This document shows, piece after piece, positions 7,970 through 16,840 of a stretch of DNA of 64,000 bases. The stretch is from Vibrio sp. RE88 (GTDB taxonomy: Bacteria > Pseudomonadota > Gammaproteobacteria > Enterobacterales > Vibrionaceae): contig NZ_VTYQ01000008.1 in the NCBI RefSeq assembly GCF_013113835.1, positions 62,001 to 126,000 on the forward strand. The letters are read 5' to 3'. Position 1 is the stretch's first letter. Each line of letters opens with the position of its first letter. A program made the position numbers and the translations under genes. The notes beneath the pieces were generated by a model that was given only the letters and a program-made list of their open reading frames with translations, was not told the DNA's origin and did no database searches.

Positions 7970-8464
7970 TTAGACTTTCGCTTTGCTTTTTAACGCTTTC
8001 GCGACCGCTTTAGGCACAAAATTGGTGACATCCCCTCCATGAATAGCCACTTCACGGACTATGGTCGAGGAGATAAATGCATGCTCTTCTGCGGGTGTGA
8101 GGAAAACGCTTTCTAATCCGGGCATCAGTCTACGATACATATTAGTTAAACCAAATTCGTACTCAAAGTCGACGGTGGTACGTAAACCACGGATAAGAAC
8201 GTTCGCATTTTCTTGCTTCGCAAAGTCGACCATCAAACCCGAAAATCCCTTCGAGCTTACATTGTCCAAATGCTGAGTCACCTGCTGTGCAAAAGCTACG
8301 CGCTCTTCTAGCGTAAACATGGTGTTCTTACTTGGGCTGGCAGCAACAGCGATGATAACTTCATCAAACATATCTGCAGCACGTTCAATTAAATCCAAAT
8401 GGCCATTAGTAATAGGATCAAAGGTCCCTGGGTAGATCACTCGGGAAAGGCGTTTTTTGCTCAC
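7970..8464 (-). CDS. coaD: Phosphopantetheine adenylyltransferase
   Basis: It transfers AMP from ATP to 4'-phosphopantetheine, the penultimate step of coenzyme A synthesis. The 164-residue protein carries the nucleotidyltransferase motif GTFDPITNGHLD (13-24) and the C-terminal ISSTIVRE motif (about 130-137), both diagnostic. The upstream gene is divergent and encodes a GT9 transferase. Closeness of coaD to LPS-core genes is also seen in E. coli (waaA-coaD). Confidence 0.97.
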   Translation of the reverse strand: MSKKRLSRVIYPGTFDPITNGHLDLIERAADMFDEVIIAVAASPSKNTMFTLEERVAFAQQVTQHLDNVSSKGFSGLMVDFAKQENANVLIRGLRTTVDFEYEFGLTNMYRRLMPGLESVFLTPAEEHAFISSTIVREVAIHGGDVTNFVPKAVAKALKSKAKV

Positions 8465-8575
8465 AGTCAGTTACTCAAATCATTCTTTTATATCGCTTAA
8501 TGGTAACAAAAAGGCTCACATTTACCCAACTTAGCCGTTATCATTGGGAGCAAAGATTGAGAGTTAGGAAAAGTA

Positions 8576-9610
8576 ATGAAAAAGATACTGGTGGTTCGTA
8601 ACGACAAAATAGGCGACTTCATGCTGGCTTGGCCCAGTTTCGCGATGCTGAAAGCTTCTATGCCGGATTGTCAGATTACAGCGCTAGTACCTAATTACAC
8701 AGTGGCCCTGGCAGAGCTTTGTCCTTGGATTGATAAAGTGCTGGTTGATCCAACGAAGAAGGGTTCTAAGCACGCGCAATCGACTTTGATTGAGCAAATA
8801 AAAGCGGAGCGCTTTGATGCATCCATCAACCTTTTCTCTACAACATATAACGCGAAATTGGTCTGGAGAGCAAAAATTCCTTACCGTCTTGCTCCGGCGA
8901 CAAAGCTGGCGCAGATCTTTTACAACAAACGTATCAAACAAAAGCGTTCACAATCAGCAAAACCAGAATACGAATACAATCTGGACTTAGTGCGTGCGTT
9001 TTTAACGGATATTGGTCAAGCGGTGGCTGAGCCTAGCGCACCTTACCTCTCTTTCTCAGTTGACGATATACAGCAACAAAAGCACAAGCTCTCACAACAA
9101 TTGAATTTGAACGTAGAGAAGCAATGGGTGTTCGTTCATGCCGGTAGCGGTGGTTCAGCCAATAACTTATCTCTACAGCAATACACTCAGTTAATCTGCG
9201 ATATGCCGGAGCCGTTTGAAATTATACTGACGGCTGGGCCGGGAGAAGAGCAGAAAGCGGCTGAGTTACATAACCTACTGAAAGAAAAGGGCAGAGCCTC
9301 GGTGGTGTACGACAAGAACGATGGCTTGGTCGATTTCTCTTGTTCTATTGCTTGTGCCGACTTGTTTATTGCAGGTTCTACTGGGCCCTTGCATATCGCG
9401 GCGGCGATAGATGTACCGACCGTTGGCTTTTTTCCAAGTAAGCGTTCAGCGACACCGCTGCGCTGGAAACCAATTAACTCGGCAGGCAACCATATCGCTT
9501 TTTGCCCACCAGAGGCAGAAGATAAAGCCAGTCAGGAAAATATGGCCAGAATTGATATAGATGTGGTCTCGAGAGAGTTACAACCATGGATAAGCCGTAA
9601 GCTGAATTAA
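8576..9610 (+). CDS. Heptosyltransferase-family (GT9) LPS core glycosyltransferase
   Basis: A 344-residue GT-B protein of family GT9, which includes the ADP-heptose:LPS heptosyltransferases. Family signatures are an N-terminal VVRNDKIGDFMLAWP segment and the donor-site motif AGSTGPLHIAAA at about 265-276. It acts at the cytoplasmic face during inner-core assembly. It is the first of four GT9 proteins in the window, and sequence alone does not say which residue it adds. It is transcribed alone, divergent from coaD, and ends at a terminator. Confidence 0.85.
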   Translation: MKKILVVRNDKIGDFMLAWPSFAMLKASMPDCQITALVPNYTVALAELCPWIDKVLVDPTKKGSKHAQSTLIEQIKAERFDASINLFSTTYNAKLVWRAKIPYRLAPATKLAQIFYNKRIKQKRSQSAKPEYEYNLDLVRAFLTDIGQAVAEPSAPYLSFSVDDIQQQKHKLSQQLNLNVEKQWVFVHAGSGGSANNLSLQQYTQLICDMPEPFEIILTAGPGEEQKAAELHNLLKEKGRASVVYDKNDGLVDFSCSIACADLFIAGSTGPLHIAAAIDVPTVGFFPSKRSATPLRWKPINSAGNHIAFCPPEAEDKASQENMARIDIDVVSRELQPWISRKLN

Positions 9611-9611
9611 C

Positions 9612-9640
9612 AAAAAAGGGCGATAGAAATATCGCCCTTT
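9612..9640. terminator. Bidirectional terminator
   Basis: AAAGGGCGAT (9615-9624), a 6-base loop, then ATCGCCCTTT (9631-9640), with six A on the left side (9612-9617) giving a strong U-run for the reverse strand. It serves the convergent GT9 (forward) and waaE-like (reverse) genes. Confidence 0.85.
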
Positions 9641-9656
9641 GTCTGGATTGAAAAGA

Positions 9657-10442
9657 TTAGAATTTATCTGGCATCTTGTCCGTTTCACTGCGAACCCACA
9701 GATCCGCATATTTCACAAAAGTAGAATGTGCCGAAAGCAGGGAGAGCAAGAAGCCTTGCTTGCCATCAAGAAAGCCGGCTTTAACAACATACATTTTCAA
9801 GAAGCAGCCTAATGCGTGCAAAATGCCTTGTGAGATGCTGCTTTTCTTACCTTTTTTCTCGCGCTGTTCAGCCCAGGCTTTGGCATAGCCCGCCGACTTC
9901 ACTAAGTAGTGATTCATGTCGTTATAGGTGAAGTGAATCAAGTCGCCATTCAAGTTTTCGACTTTCATGGTTTTCGTCACTTCGACTTTTTCATGAACCA
10001 GAGCGTCATTGTACTGCGTCAACTTTGTCGGGTATAAGCGCAGTACACGGTCTGGGTACCAACCGCAATGACGAATATAGCGTCCAAACACCCAGCTTAG
10101 ACGCGCCGTTTGATAAATGGTATCCGGCTTGTTTGCACTCACTGAATCTAAAATACTTTGCTTGAGCTCAGGAGTGACACGCTCATCGGCATCTAACCAA
10201 AGGACGTAATCCGACTCAACATAGGACTGAGCTAAGCGGCGCTGAGGGCCAAAGCCAGGCCATTCAGGATTGACGAAAAACTTGTCCGTAAAACGGCGTG
10301 CAATCTCTTCGGTATTGTCTGTACTTCCAGAGTCCAGAACCACAATCTCGTCTACCCAGTCGTGAACGGTTTCTAAACAAGCTTTCAGGTGCTGCGCTTC
10401 GTTCTTAACGATAAGTGCGACGGCAATGGTTGGTTTACTCAC
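9657..10442 (-). CDS. waaE: WaaE-type GT2 LPS core glycosyltransferase
   Basis: A 261-residue inverting GT-A glycosyltransferase of family 2. The nucleotide-sugar site begins VALIVKNEAQHL (8-19), and the metal-binding DxD is LDADE (83-87). The basic stretch FGPQRR (64-69) is typical of WaaE/KdtX proteins, which add a beta-1,4-glucose to heptose I of the inner core. The GTG start at 10442 has AGAGG 7 bases upstream. It lies downstream of a GT9 gene on the same strand, 27 bases away. Confidence 0.82.
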   Translation of the reverse strand: MSKPTIAVALIVKNEAQHLKACLETVHDWVDEIVVLDSGSTDNTEEIARRFTDKFFVNPEWPGFGPQRRLAQSYVESDYVLWLDADERVTPELKQSILDSVSANKPDTIYQTARLSWVFGRYIRHCGWYPDRVLRLYPTKLTQYNDALVHEKVEVTKTMKVENLNGDLIHFTYNDMNHYLVKSAGYAKAWAEQREKKGKKSSISQGILHALGCFLKMYVVKAGFLDGKQGFLLSLLSAHSTFVKYADLWVRSETDKMPDKF

Positions 10443-10469
10443 TGTGGTACCTCTGAAGTCTCTCGGAGT

Positions 10470-11525
10470 TTATTGTAAATGGAGTTCTGTGGTTACTTTA
10501 TCAAACATGGCGATGACTTGCTGTGGTTGAATGCGCTGCATGGCGTTTTTGTCTTTTACGCGTGCACGCCAGCTAAGCTGAGCTGCAGATTTCCCCGTTT
10601 CAGCCTGAATTGCTTCTTCATAAGCAGACACCACATATTGGCGATATTGATAAGGCCCAGTGCGTTCAGGATTATGGTGGGCATACAAACCGATAACCGG
10701 TGTATTGACCGCATTGGCCATATGAGCAGGGCCTGTATCCGGTGCGACCACCAAATCAGCTCTGTCTAACAGTGCCAGCATTTGTTTTAGTGAACTTTGA
10801 CCGACTTGATTGTTGATTGTGCATGTCAGCTTGTTCTCAATCTTCGTCGCTAGGTCTAACTCTACTTGCGCTGGACTACCAGCTAAGGTGACCTGCCAGC
10901 CATGATTGACGGCGTGCTGGATAAGCTCGACATAGCCTTGCGCTGTCCAGTTCTTGTAGGCTTTACTTGCCGCAGGTACGACAACTAAGTTGCGTTTGTC
11001 GGTAGATAATTGCTGTTGTGCCCAATGTTCCTCTTCATCTGAATATTCAAGCGTCCATACTGGGCTCATATCTTCAATACCAAGTGTGTGGCCAAAGGCG
11101 AGCAGCCCATCTAAGACGTGCATGGAATCAGGTGAAGGCACCTTGACATTGGTAAACAGGGTTTGGAAGTCCTGACTGCGGATAGAATCAAAACCGAGCT
11201 TGTATTTCGTCTTAATCCCCAGAGTGGCAATGCTGGCTCTGAATGCGTACTGCATGTGCAGCAGTGCATCGAATTTTTGTCCTTTTAGTGCAGCCCAGAG
11301 TTTTTTATAGCCATGCCAGCCTTCCTTCTTATCAAACACAATCACACGAATGCCAGGCATGTCTTCAATGAGCTTGGCTTCAAGCTTACCTGTGATCCAG
11401 ACAATGTTGGTTTGCGGCCACTGACGCTGAATGGCTTGAACTGCTGCAACGGTATTACACACATCGCCAATCGCAGATAATCTCAGAATGCACAAAGAGT
11501 CAGGGGCAGAAGAAAAAAGGCTCAT
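10470..11525 (-). CDS. Heptosyltransferase-family (GT9) glycosyltransferase, OpsX/WaaC-like
   Basis: A 351-residue GT9 protein with N-terminal CILRLSAIGDVCNTVAAVQA and the C-terminal donor motif VAPDTGPAHMANAV at about 261-274. The N-terminal RLSAIGD pattern is like heptosyltransferase I (WaaC/OpsX), which adds the first heptose to Kdo. As no other gene here is a clear WaaC, this is the best candidate, but by inference. It forms a two-gene reverse unit with the waaE-like gene and is divergent from kdkA. Confidence 0.82.
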   Translation of the reverse strand: MSLFSSAPDSLCILRLSAIGDVCNTVAAVQAIQRQWPQTNIVWITGKLEAKLIEDMPGIRVIVFDKKEGWHGYKKLWAALKGQKFDALLHMQYAFRASIATLGIKTKYKLGFDSIRSQDFQTLFTNVKVPSPDSMHVLDGLLAFGHTLGIEDMSPVWTLEYSDEEEHWAQQQLSTDKRNLVVVPAASKAYKNWTAQGYVELIQHAVNHGWQVTLAGSPAQVELDLATKIENKLTCTINNQVGQSSLKQMLALLDRADLVVAPDTGPAHMANAVNTPVIGLYAHHNPERTGPYQYRQYVVSAYEEAIQAETGKSAAQLSWRARVKDKNAMQRIQPQQVIAMFDKVTTELHLQ

Positions 11526-11619
11526 AAATAATTCTTTTAGCTAGCAATAGTGAAGATTATGCAGAGGCGCTCAATAAATGTAAAATAGCCACTGAAATTT
11601 AATCAGAGATAACCTCCGC

Positions 11620-12327
11620 ATGAAAACCGTGCAATTGGATAACCAAACCATCTGGTATGACGAAACCCTGCTTAAGGAAGATCCTCAGCAGGTGTTTGAC
11701 GCCGAATTTTGGCAAAATGCCGGTAAAGTTATCGGCAGTGCTCAAGGACGTGGTACCACTTGGTTTGTACAAACGGAAACTATTGAAGCGGCGCTCAGGC
11801 ATTATCGTCGCGGTGGCTTGTTTGGAAAACTAGTAGAAGATAGTTATCTCTTTTCAAGCTGGGAAAGAACTCGCAGCTATCAGGAATTTCAGCTGCTAAA
11901 CACCTTGATTGAAGCTGGCGTCAATGTACCTAGACCAATTGCTGCCCGCACGGTAAAAAGTGGACTAGCGTATAAAGCAGATCTACTGAGTGAGAAAATT
12001 CCCAATGCACGAGACTTGGTTTCCATTCTGATGGAAAAGCCACTTCCCGCAGAAATGTATCAGAAGATTGGCCACGAAATCCGTAAAATGCATGATGCAA
12101 AGGTCAACCACACCGACCTTAATATCCACAATATCCTGATAGATGAGCAAGACAAAGTGTGGATCATCGATTTCGATAAATGCTATCAGCAATCGGGAAA
12201 TGCTTGGAAACAAAGTAATTTGGATAGATTAAAAAGGTCGTTTGAAAAGGAAGTAGGTAAGTCTCGTATTAGATCAGGTAATCAAGAGTTCACAGAGTTA
12301 AAAGCGTCATATTTAAAAGTGAGTTAA
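11620..12327 (+). CDS. kdkA: 3-deoxy-D-manno-octulosonic acid kinase
   Basis: It phosphorylates position 4 of the single Kdo residue in the inner core of Vibrio, Haemophilus and related LPS. The 235-residue protein has a protein-kinase-like fold: catalytic loop HTDLNIHN (164-171) and metal-binding DFD (184-186). Length and the RGTTWFV segment fit KdkA. In Vibrio a mono-Kdo, phosphorylated inner core is the rule, consistent with kdkA next to waaA-containing genes. The Shine-Dalgarno sequence is weak. Confidence 0.92.
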   Translation: MKTVQLDNQTIWYDETLLKEDPQQVFDAEFWQNAGKVIGSAQGRGTTWFVQTETIEAALRHYRRGGLFGKLVEDSYLFSSWERTRSYQEFQLLNTLIEAGVNVPRPIAARTVKSGLAYKADLLSEKIPNARDLVSILMEKPLPAEMYQKIGHEIRKMHDAKVNHTDLNIHNILIDEQDKVWIIDFDKCYQQSGNAWKQSNLDRLKRSFEKEVGKSRIRSGNQEFTELKASYLKVS

Positions 12328-12330
12328 GGT

Positions 12331-13059
12331 TTGAAGATATTTGTAGTTAGTCTAATCGATTCTGTTAACCGCAGAGAACGTATAAGTGGTGCACTCGAAG
12401 GAATGTCTATTCCTTTCGAATTCTTCAATGCTGTCGATGGTCGAAAAGGCCTGCCTGAAGACTTAGCCAATTTACCGGACGACCAACACCGGAGAATCTT
12501 TCGCAGCCGACCACTCACTCCGGGTGAACGTGGATGTTATGCTAGCCATTATCGTCTGTGGCAAAAATGTATAGAGCTAAATGAGCCTATTGTTATTATT
12601 GAAGACGACTGTTTGCCGACTCACTATATGAAATCATCTCTGACGACTTTAGAGCAAATGCACTCTAAAGGGTATGAGTATATTCGAGTGGAACCTCAAG
12701 ACGGTAAAGCGACATTTTTAGAAGAGATCAATGGTTCGCAAAGTGTATTTTGGCACGACAACCGTGGTGGTACGCGCGGATACAGTATTTCACCTGAAGG
12801 GGCAAAGAAACTTCTTGATAATAGTAAACGGTGGCTATGTGCCGTAGACAACCATATAGGTGAATCATATCGCACAGGTTTAAAGTGCGTAGGAATCATC
12901 CCCTATTTAGTATTAGATCCTGCAGATATGGGAACTACGATTCAAAGTAATGAGCCTAAACCTAAAACCCCTGTATATTTTAAAGTTACCCGTGAGATTT
13001 ATCGTGCTTATTGCTTTACTCGATTGAGTCTTTGGAACATTAAAAACAACAAGCTTTAA
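12331..13059 (+). CDS. GT25-family LPS glycosyltransferase
   Basis: A 242-residue glycosyltransferase of family 25 (LgtB/LpsA/Lex1 type). Signatures are KIFVVSLIDSVNRR at the N-terminus, LTPGERGCYASHYRLW (62-77) and the metal-binding EDD (91-93). Members add galactose or similar sugars to the LPS outer core. The start is TTG 12331: the family motif begins right there, and no ATG or GTG fits. It lies in the same reading frame as kdkA, only one codon after the kdkA stop. The 3' end is 3 bases from a convergent acyltransferase gene. Confidence 0.85.
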   Translation: MKIFVVSLIDSVNRRERISGALEGMSIPFEFFNAVDGRKGLPEDLANLPDDQHRRIFRSRPLTPGERGCYASHYRLWQKCIELNEPIVIIEDDCLPTHYMKSSLTTLEQMHSKGYEYIRVEPQDGKATFLEEINGSQSVFWHDNRGGTRGYSISPEGAKKLLDNSKRWLCAVDNHIGESYRTGLKCVGIIPYLVLDPADMGTTIQSNEPKPKTPVYFKVTREIYRAYCFTRLSLWNIKNNKL

Positions 13060-13062
13060 GCG

Positions 13063-13743
13063 CTATTTATGGAATACTTTCCCTGTAAAGTCCGCAATGA
13101 CATATGCAGGGTTTCCCCCGATAACTTTATCACAGTCAAACTGTGAAGTTACTGTCGAGGCACTTGCGACAACTGAATTTGTTGCAACGTGAGTCCCTTT
13201 GAGGATAGTGGACCTAGCGCCAACCCATACTTTATCTTCAATAGTTATGGGGTGATCTGGATTGGTTTGTTGATTTTCTAAATCTGTAATTTTGTGTAGA
13301 TCTGAATCCATAAAAAGAGTTTGCCAAGAGATTAGACAGTTATTACCAAAAGAGATCACATGATTACAAATGATAGTTGCTTCGCCAGTGAAATTGCTGC
13401 CTGAGCCAATTGCTAACGTGCCATTGATATGGAGTTTAGAGCCTGTACCTACCTTAATGTGATGGCCAAACTTTATATGTCCATTCTTACCAATATTCCA
13501 TATAAAACGAGAGTATTTGTTGTCAGCAATTTGCACTCGACCAAATCCTAGTTTGATCTTGCCTAGCTTTGCTGATTCAGGGATAGATATCCTGCCACCT
13601 AGAGCAACAAACTTGGTACGATGATTGACTAAAATTGGAAGTTTTATCGCTTGGTGAAATGGTAGGTAATAGAAATTAAAGAATAGAGTTTTGGGTATAC
13701 ATCTCACATAGTGGTACAGCTTGGATAACTTCTTCAAACTCAT
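13063..13743 (-). CDS. Hexapeptide-repeat acyltransferase
   Basis: A 226-residue protein whose middle and end (about 65-215) consist of left-handed beta-helix hexapeptide repeats, e.g. IGSGSNFTGEATI and VWVGARSTILKGTHV, ending with the typical GGNPAYVI. Proteins of this WbbJ/LacA-like family O- or N-acetylate sugars. The ATG overlaps the waaA stop by 4 bases, so it is the last gene of the hldD-to-waaA block. It probably acetylates a core or O-antigen sugar; the acceptor is not known. Confidence 0.82.
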   Translation of the reverse strand: MSLKKLSKLYHYVRCIPKTLFFNFYYLPFHQAIKLPILVNHRTKFVALGGRISIPESAKLGKIKLGFGRVQIADNKYSRFIWNIGKNGHIKFGHHIKVGTGSKLHINGTLAIGSGSNFTGEATIICNHVISFGNNCLISWQTLFMDSDLHKITDLENQQTNPDHPITIEDKVWVGARSTILKGTHVATNSVVASASTVTSQFDCDKVIGGNPAYVIADFTGKVFHK

Positions 13744-15014
13744 CTTGCTTCTCCGAAAATGTGTTGGATAGTGTTTTTGAGTGCACCTCGGTTTCGCTCA
13801 ACCACACTTAATGCGGCCTGGCCTTGTTCGTCCCTAAGCTCTGTGGAGTGAAAAAGCTCAATAATTTTTTCTGCGAGCTCAGATTCAGAGTTGATGATCT
13901 GACAACTGTTCGCTGCAACTAGTTGTTGAGTGATGTCAGAAAAATTGAAATAACTCGGCCCAGTCAGAGTTGGCTTTGCCAATGCCGCGGGCTCTAAGAG
14001 GTTGTGCCCCCCCACTTTTTTTCCAAGTAAGCTTCCACCCATGAAGCAAACATCGCTAGCGCCAATGAGTGTTAACATTTCACCCATAGTGTCACCTAAG
14101 TAGACTTGTGTACTAGCTGATACGGTCGAATTACCTGTCCGACGGACAGTAGTAAAGAGTTCACTGCATTTCACCATGACGTCATTAAATCTTTCTGGAT
14201 GTCTAGGAACTAATATGAGGAGAGCATTAGGCACATGCTGTAAGACCTGAGAATGAGCAGCGAGTATTTTTTCGTCTTCTCCTTGATGAGTGCTGGCTGC
14301 GATCCAAATAGGGCGAAAGCTATCCAATTCATACCTGAGCTGATTTCCCTTGATTGACTGCTCGGATGAAATGGATATATCGAATTTTATTGAGCCGGAG
14401 ACAAGTATTTTACTTTGAGGTACCCCGAGATTTTCAAATCTTCTAGCATCATCTTTATGCTGACATATAACTTTACTTAAAGAGGGGGAAAGTAGATTAA
14501 ATAAAGGCTTGACCTTTGAATAGCCGCGGAAAGATTTATCTGACAAACGAGCGTTGACCACTGTGATTGGAATATGTTTTTTTGATACGGTAATTAATGT
14601 ATTAGGCCAAAGCTCAGTTTCGACAATGATTAACTGTTTCGGTCTGACGACTTTTAAAAATGATTTTACCGCGAAAGTAAAATCCAGAGGCATATATCTG
14701 TGTTCAGCATAATCCTTTAAACTTTCTGCCTGCTTAGCACCTGTTGGAGTTGTAGTAGTGACAAGGATTTTAGCATTTGGTTGGGTTTGATGTATCTTCT
14801 TTATCAACGGTGATGCAGCAATAACTTCTCCCACTGAAACAGCGTGAATCCATATGACAGGCTTTTTATCAGGGTTGTTCAGGCTAGGTGTGACACCAAA
14901 ATGTTCTTTCCAACGAGAGCCTACGGAAGGTTTACCAAGCTTATGTTTATATAAGCTTGGTAAAAGGAAAGGAAGTGCAATGACTAGTAAAAATGTATAT
15001 AGAGCTCGTATCAC
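13740..15014 (-). CDS. waaA: Kdo transferase
   Basis: Monotopic inner-membrane GT30 enzyme that adds Kdo to lipid IVA, the first step of core assembly and essential in most Gram-negatives. The 424-residue protein has an N-terminal anchor (2-20), the AVSVGEV motif holding the catalytic glutamate (about 58-64), and the CMP-Kdo binding part GGHNLLEPAAL near 340. The GTG start overlaps the stop of the GT32 gene (GTGA). The acyltransferase downstream overlaps its 3' end. Confidence 0.96.
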   Translation of the reverse strand: MIRALYTFLLVIALPFLLPSLYKHKLGKPSVGSRWKEHFGVTPSLNNPDKKPVIWIHAVSVGEVIAASPLIKKIHQTQPNAKILVTTTTPTGAKQAESLKDYAEHRYMPLDFTFAVKSFLKVVRPKQLIIVETELWPNTLITVSKKHIPITVVNARLSDKSFRGYSKVKPLFNLLSPSLSKVICQHKDDARRFENLGVPQSKILVSGSIKFDISISSEQSIKGNQLRYELDSFRPIWIAASTHQGEDEKILAAHSQVLQHVPNALLILVPRHPERFNDVMVKCSELFTTVRRTGNSTVSASTQVYLGDTMGEMLTLIGASDVCFMGGSLLGKKVGGHNLLEPAALAKPTLTGPSYFNFSDITQQLVAANSCQIINSESELAEKIIELFHSTELRDEQGQAALSVVERNRGALKNTIQHIFGEAR

Positions 15015-15790
15015 TTGAGGAGATCTTCCGGTTTTTTATGTGTCCATTTGCTACGAGGCTTATCTAGGTATTGGAAATATTCGTTAGTAAATGTGCCTTG
15101 TATGCAAACATATTTTCTTTCTTTGCATACGACTGGCTTGTTATCCAGTACACCAGTTATAACCATTGGACCCGTAAGAAAATAAACACCTTGTTCTATG
15201 TTTCGGCTTTCTATATTTTCGACAATCTTATTGATCGCAAGTTCGTAGTCTGGATTGTTAGGAGCTGAAGCGAGAAAGAAATTGGTATAGTGCTGATTCT
15301 TTTTTAACTTCACATACATAGCATTTTCATCGGTAGGTAAGATGCGTTTAAGTGGCCATACAAGTGTCGCATCAATATCCATATAGATACCACCGTGAGT
15401 GTGAATTGTGATGAGTCGCCATAAATCTGCTTGCGCAGCACCATCATTCAATTGCATGTAGGCGTTATACACACGCTCAGAAGCATTTACTTTAATGAAC
15501 TCGGCTCGTTCTTCTGTACTCACATAGCGGTATTCATAATCTAAGGACATCAGGCGATTGAACAAATAGTTAAGATAAACAGGCAGAGTGCTTTGTGCAG
15601 AAAAGTTAGTTTGCCAAATTATCTTAGGTATCTTGGTTTGCTTGGTAGAGGTGACCTTTGGATTGGAGATCGATGGAATCGTAAAGCGCTTATTTGGAAA
15701 CAAGGCATGAAAAGGGTATGACAACATTTTACAAATGTTGCCGATGAGCCTAATGAGTCGATTGGAAACTAAAATTGATATATTTTTCAT
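15011..15790 (-). CDS. GT32-family (OCH1-like) glycosyltransferase
   Basis: A 259-residue protein with the GT32 DXD sugar-binding region: PKIIWQTNF (55-63), AQADLWRL (119-126) and GGIYMDIDATL (133-143, with D138 and D140). This family transfers mannose, galactose or GlcNAc in capsule and LOS synthesis. It lies between a GT9 gene and waaA in the core operon, so it probably adds an outer-core residue. The donor is unknown. A hydrophobic N-terminus could place it at the membrane. Confidence 0.82.
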   Translation of the reverse strand: MKNISILVSNRLIRLIGNICKMLSYPFHALFPNKRFTIPSISNPKVTSTKQTKIPKIIWQTNFSAQSTLPVYLNYLFNRLMSLDYEYRYVSTEERAEFIKVNASERVYNAYMQLNDGAAQADLWRLITIHTHGGIYMDIDATLVWPLKRILPTDENAMYVKLKKNQHYTNFFLASAPNNPDYELAINKIVENIESRNIEQGVYFLTGPMVITGVLDNKPVVCKERKYVCIQGTFTNEYFQYLDKPRSKWTHKKPEDLLK

Positions 15791-15817
15791 TGCTGCTTAT
15801 AAAGTTCCGAAATGAAG

Positions 15818-16837
15818 TTATTGGCTCGATAGGGCACGGGAAATTGCATCTGTGATTTGAGCCGTGGTCGGTATTGAGCCATCAGCACTCATCACGATGT
15901 CATGGTGCTCATATAAAGGCGTATATCGAAACGGTACTGTCGCATAGAAAATGCCTACAGTTGGTGTATGGGTCGATATTGCAATGTTTCGGACGCCAGT
16001 ATCAGGAGCGACCATTAGTGTAGCTTTTGCCGTTAGATTAACTAGGTCTTCAAGTGGTAAGCATGGTTGAATTTTGAAATTAGGGTATTTTAAAAGGCTT
16101 TGGCAAAAATCCCCTTTCTCAAAATCATTTTTTCCTTCCAGATACACGTGAGTATGATTTGGGTTCTCCTGGAGTGCCCTCTCTAAAACCGCCAACATTT
16201 CCTCTTTGGATAATATTTTTCGCAGCTGCGAGGCTCCGTTAAAATAGAGAACAAAGGGAGCTTCAGTATCTACCAGTTTGCGATGATCAGGATAGGCAAA
16301 GTCCAGTGGGTGAGAGGGGTTGTGGCCTAGTAGCTTGAGCATATCTAACATGCATTCCACTTCTGGCTGAAAATCTGAACGATGAACAGCAACATTAAAC
16401 AAAGTACCGCAGAAGTACCATTTGTATGGAAAGCCTATTTTTAGCTTGGCTTTACTTAATGCTGTCATCCAATGAGAACGGTTGGTGCTCGCCAAATCAA
16501 AAATTATGTCTTGTTCGCCTAATTGTTTGATGTTTTGGATTTTTTCTTTGACAGGTGTTGTTTTTCCAGGCTCTTTTCCTGGCATAACATGAACATGATC
16601 AACCAAGTCACTCGGTATTCCATACATATAGTTGGAAACTGGAACTAACGTAATTTCAGCGTTAGGAAAAAACTTCCTGGCTTCAACTAGAAATGGGCGA
16701 ACAACAACCTGATCACCAAGTGCTGCGTGTCTAATTACTGCTATTTTTTTGATTTTTTGAGGCTGAAAATCATCTTGAATATACTTGCGTGCTTTTTTAG
16801 AAGCGTAAGCACCACGCTCAAACCATAGGTGTTTCAT
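15818..16837 (-). CDS. Heptosyltransferase-family (GT9) glycosyltransferase
   Basis: A 339-residue GT9 protein with an N-terminal KIAVIRHAALGDQVVVRPF segment (about 31-49) set behind an extra 30 residues, and donor motif VAPDTGVRNIAISTHTPTV near 273-291. The usual GPxH is replaced by GVRN, a divergence also seen in heptosyltransferase III-like proteins. It is followed by the GT32 gene after 27 bases and preceded by waaF after 3 bases. It likely adds a further heptose or hexose to the core. Confidence 0.8.
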   Translation of the reverse strand: MKHLWFERGAYASKKARKYIQDDFQPQKIKKIAVIRHAALGDQVVVRPFLVEARKFFPNAEITLVPVSNYMYGIPSDLVDHVHVMPGKEPGKTTPVKEKIQNIKQLGEQDIIFDLASTNRSHWMTALSKAKLKIGFPYKWYFCGTLFNVAVHRSDFQPEVECMLDMLKLLGHNPSHPLDFAYPDHRKLVDTEAPFVLYFNGASQLRKILSKEEMLAVLERALQENPNHTHVYLEGKNDFEKGDFCQSLLKYPNFKIQPCLPLEDLVNLTAKATLMVAPDTGVRNIAISTHTPTVGIFYATVPFRYTPLYEHHDIVMSADGSIPTTAQITDAISRALSSQ

Positions 16838-16840
16838 GAG

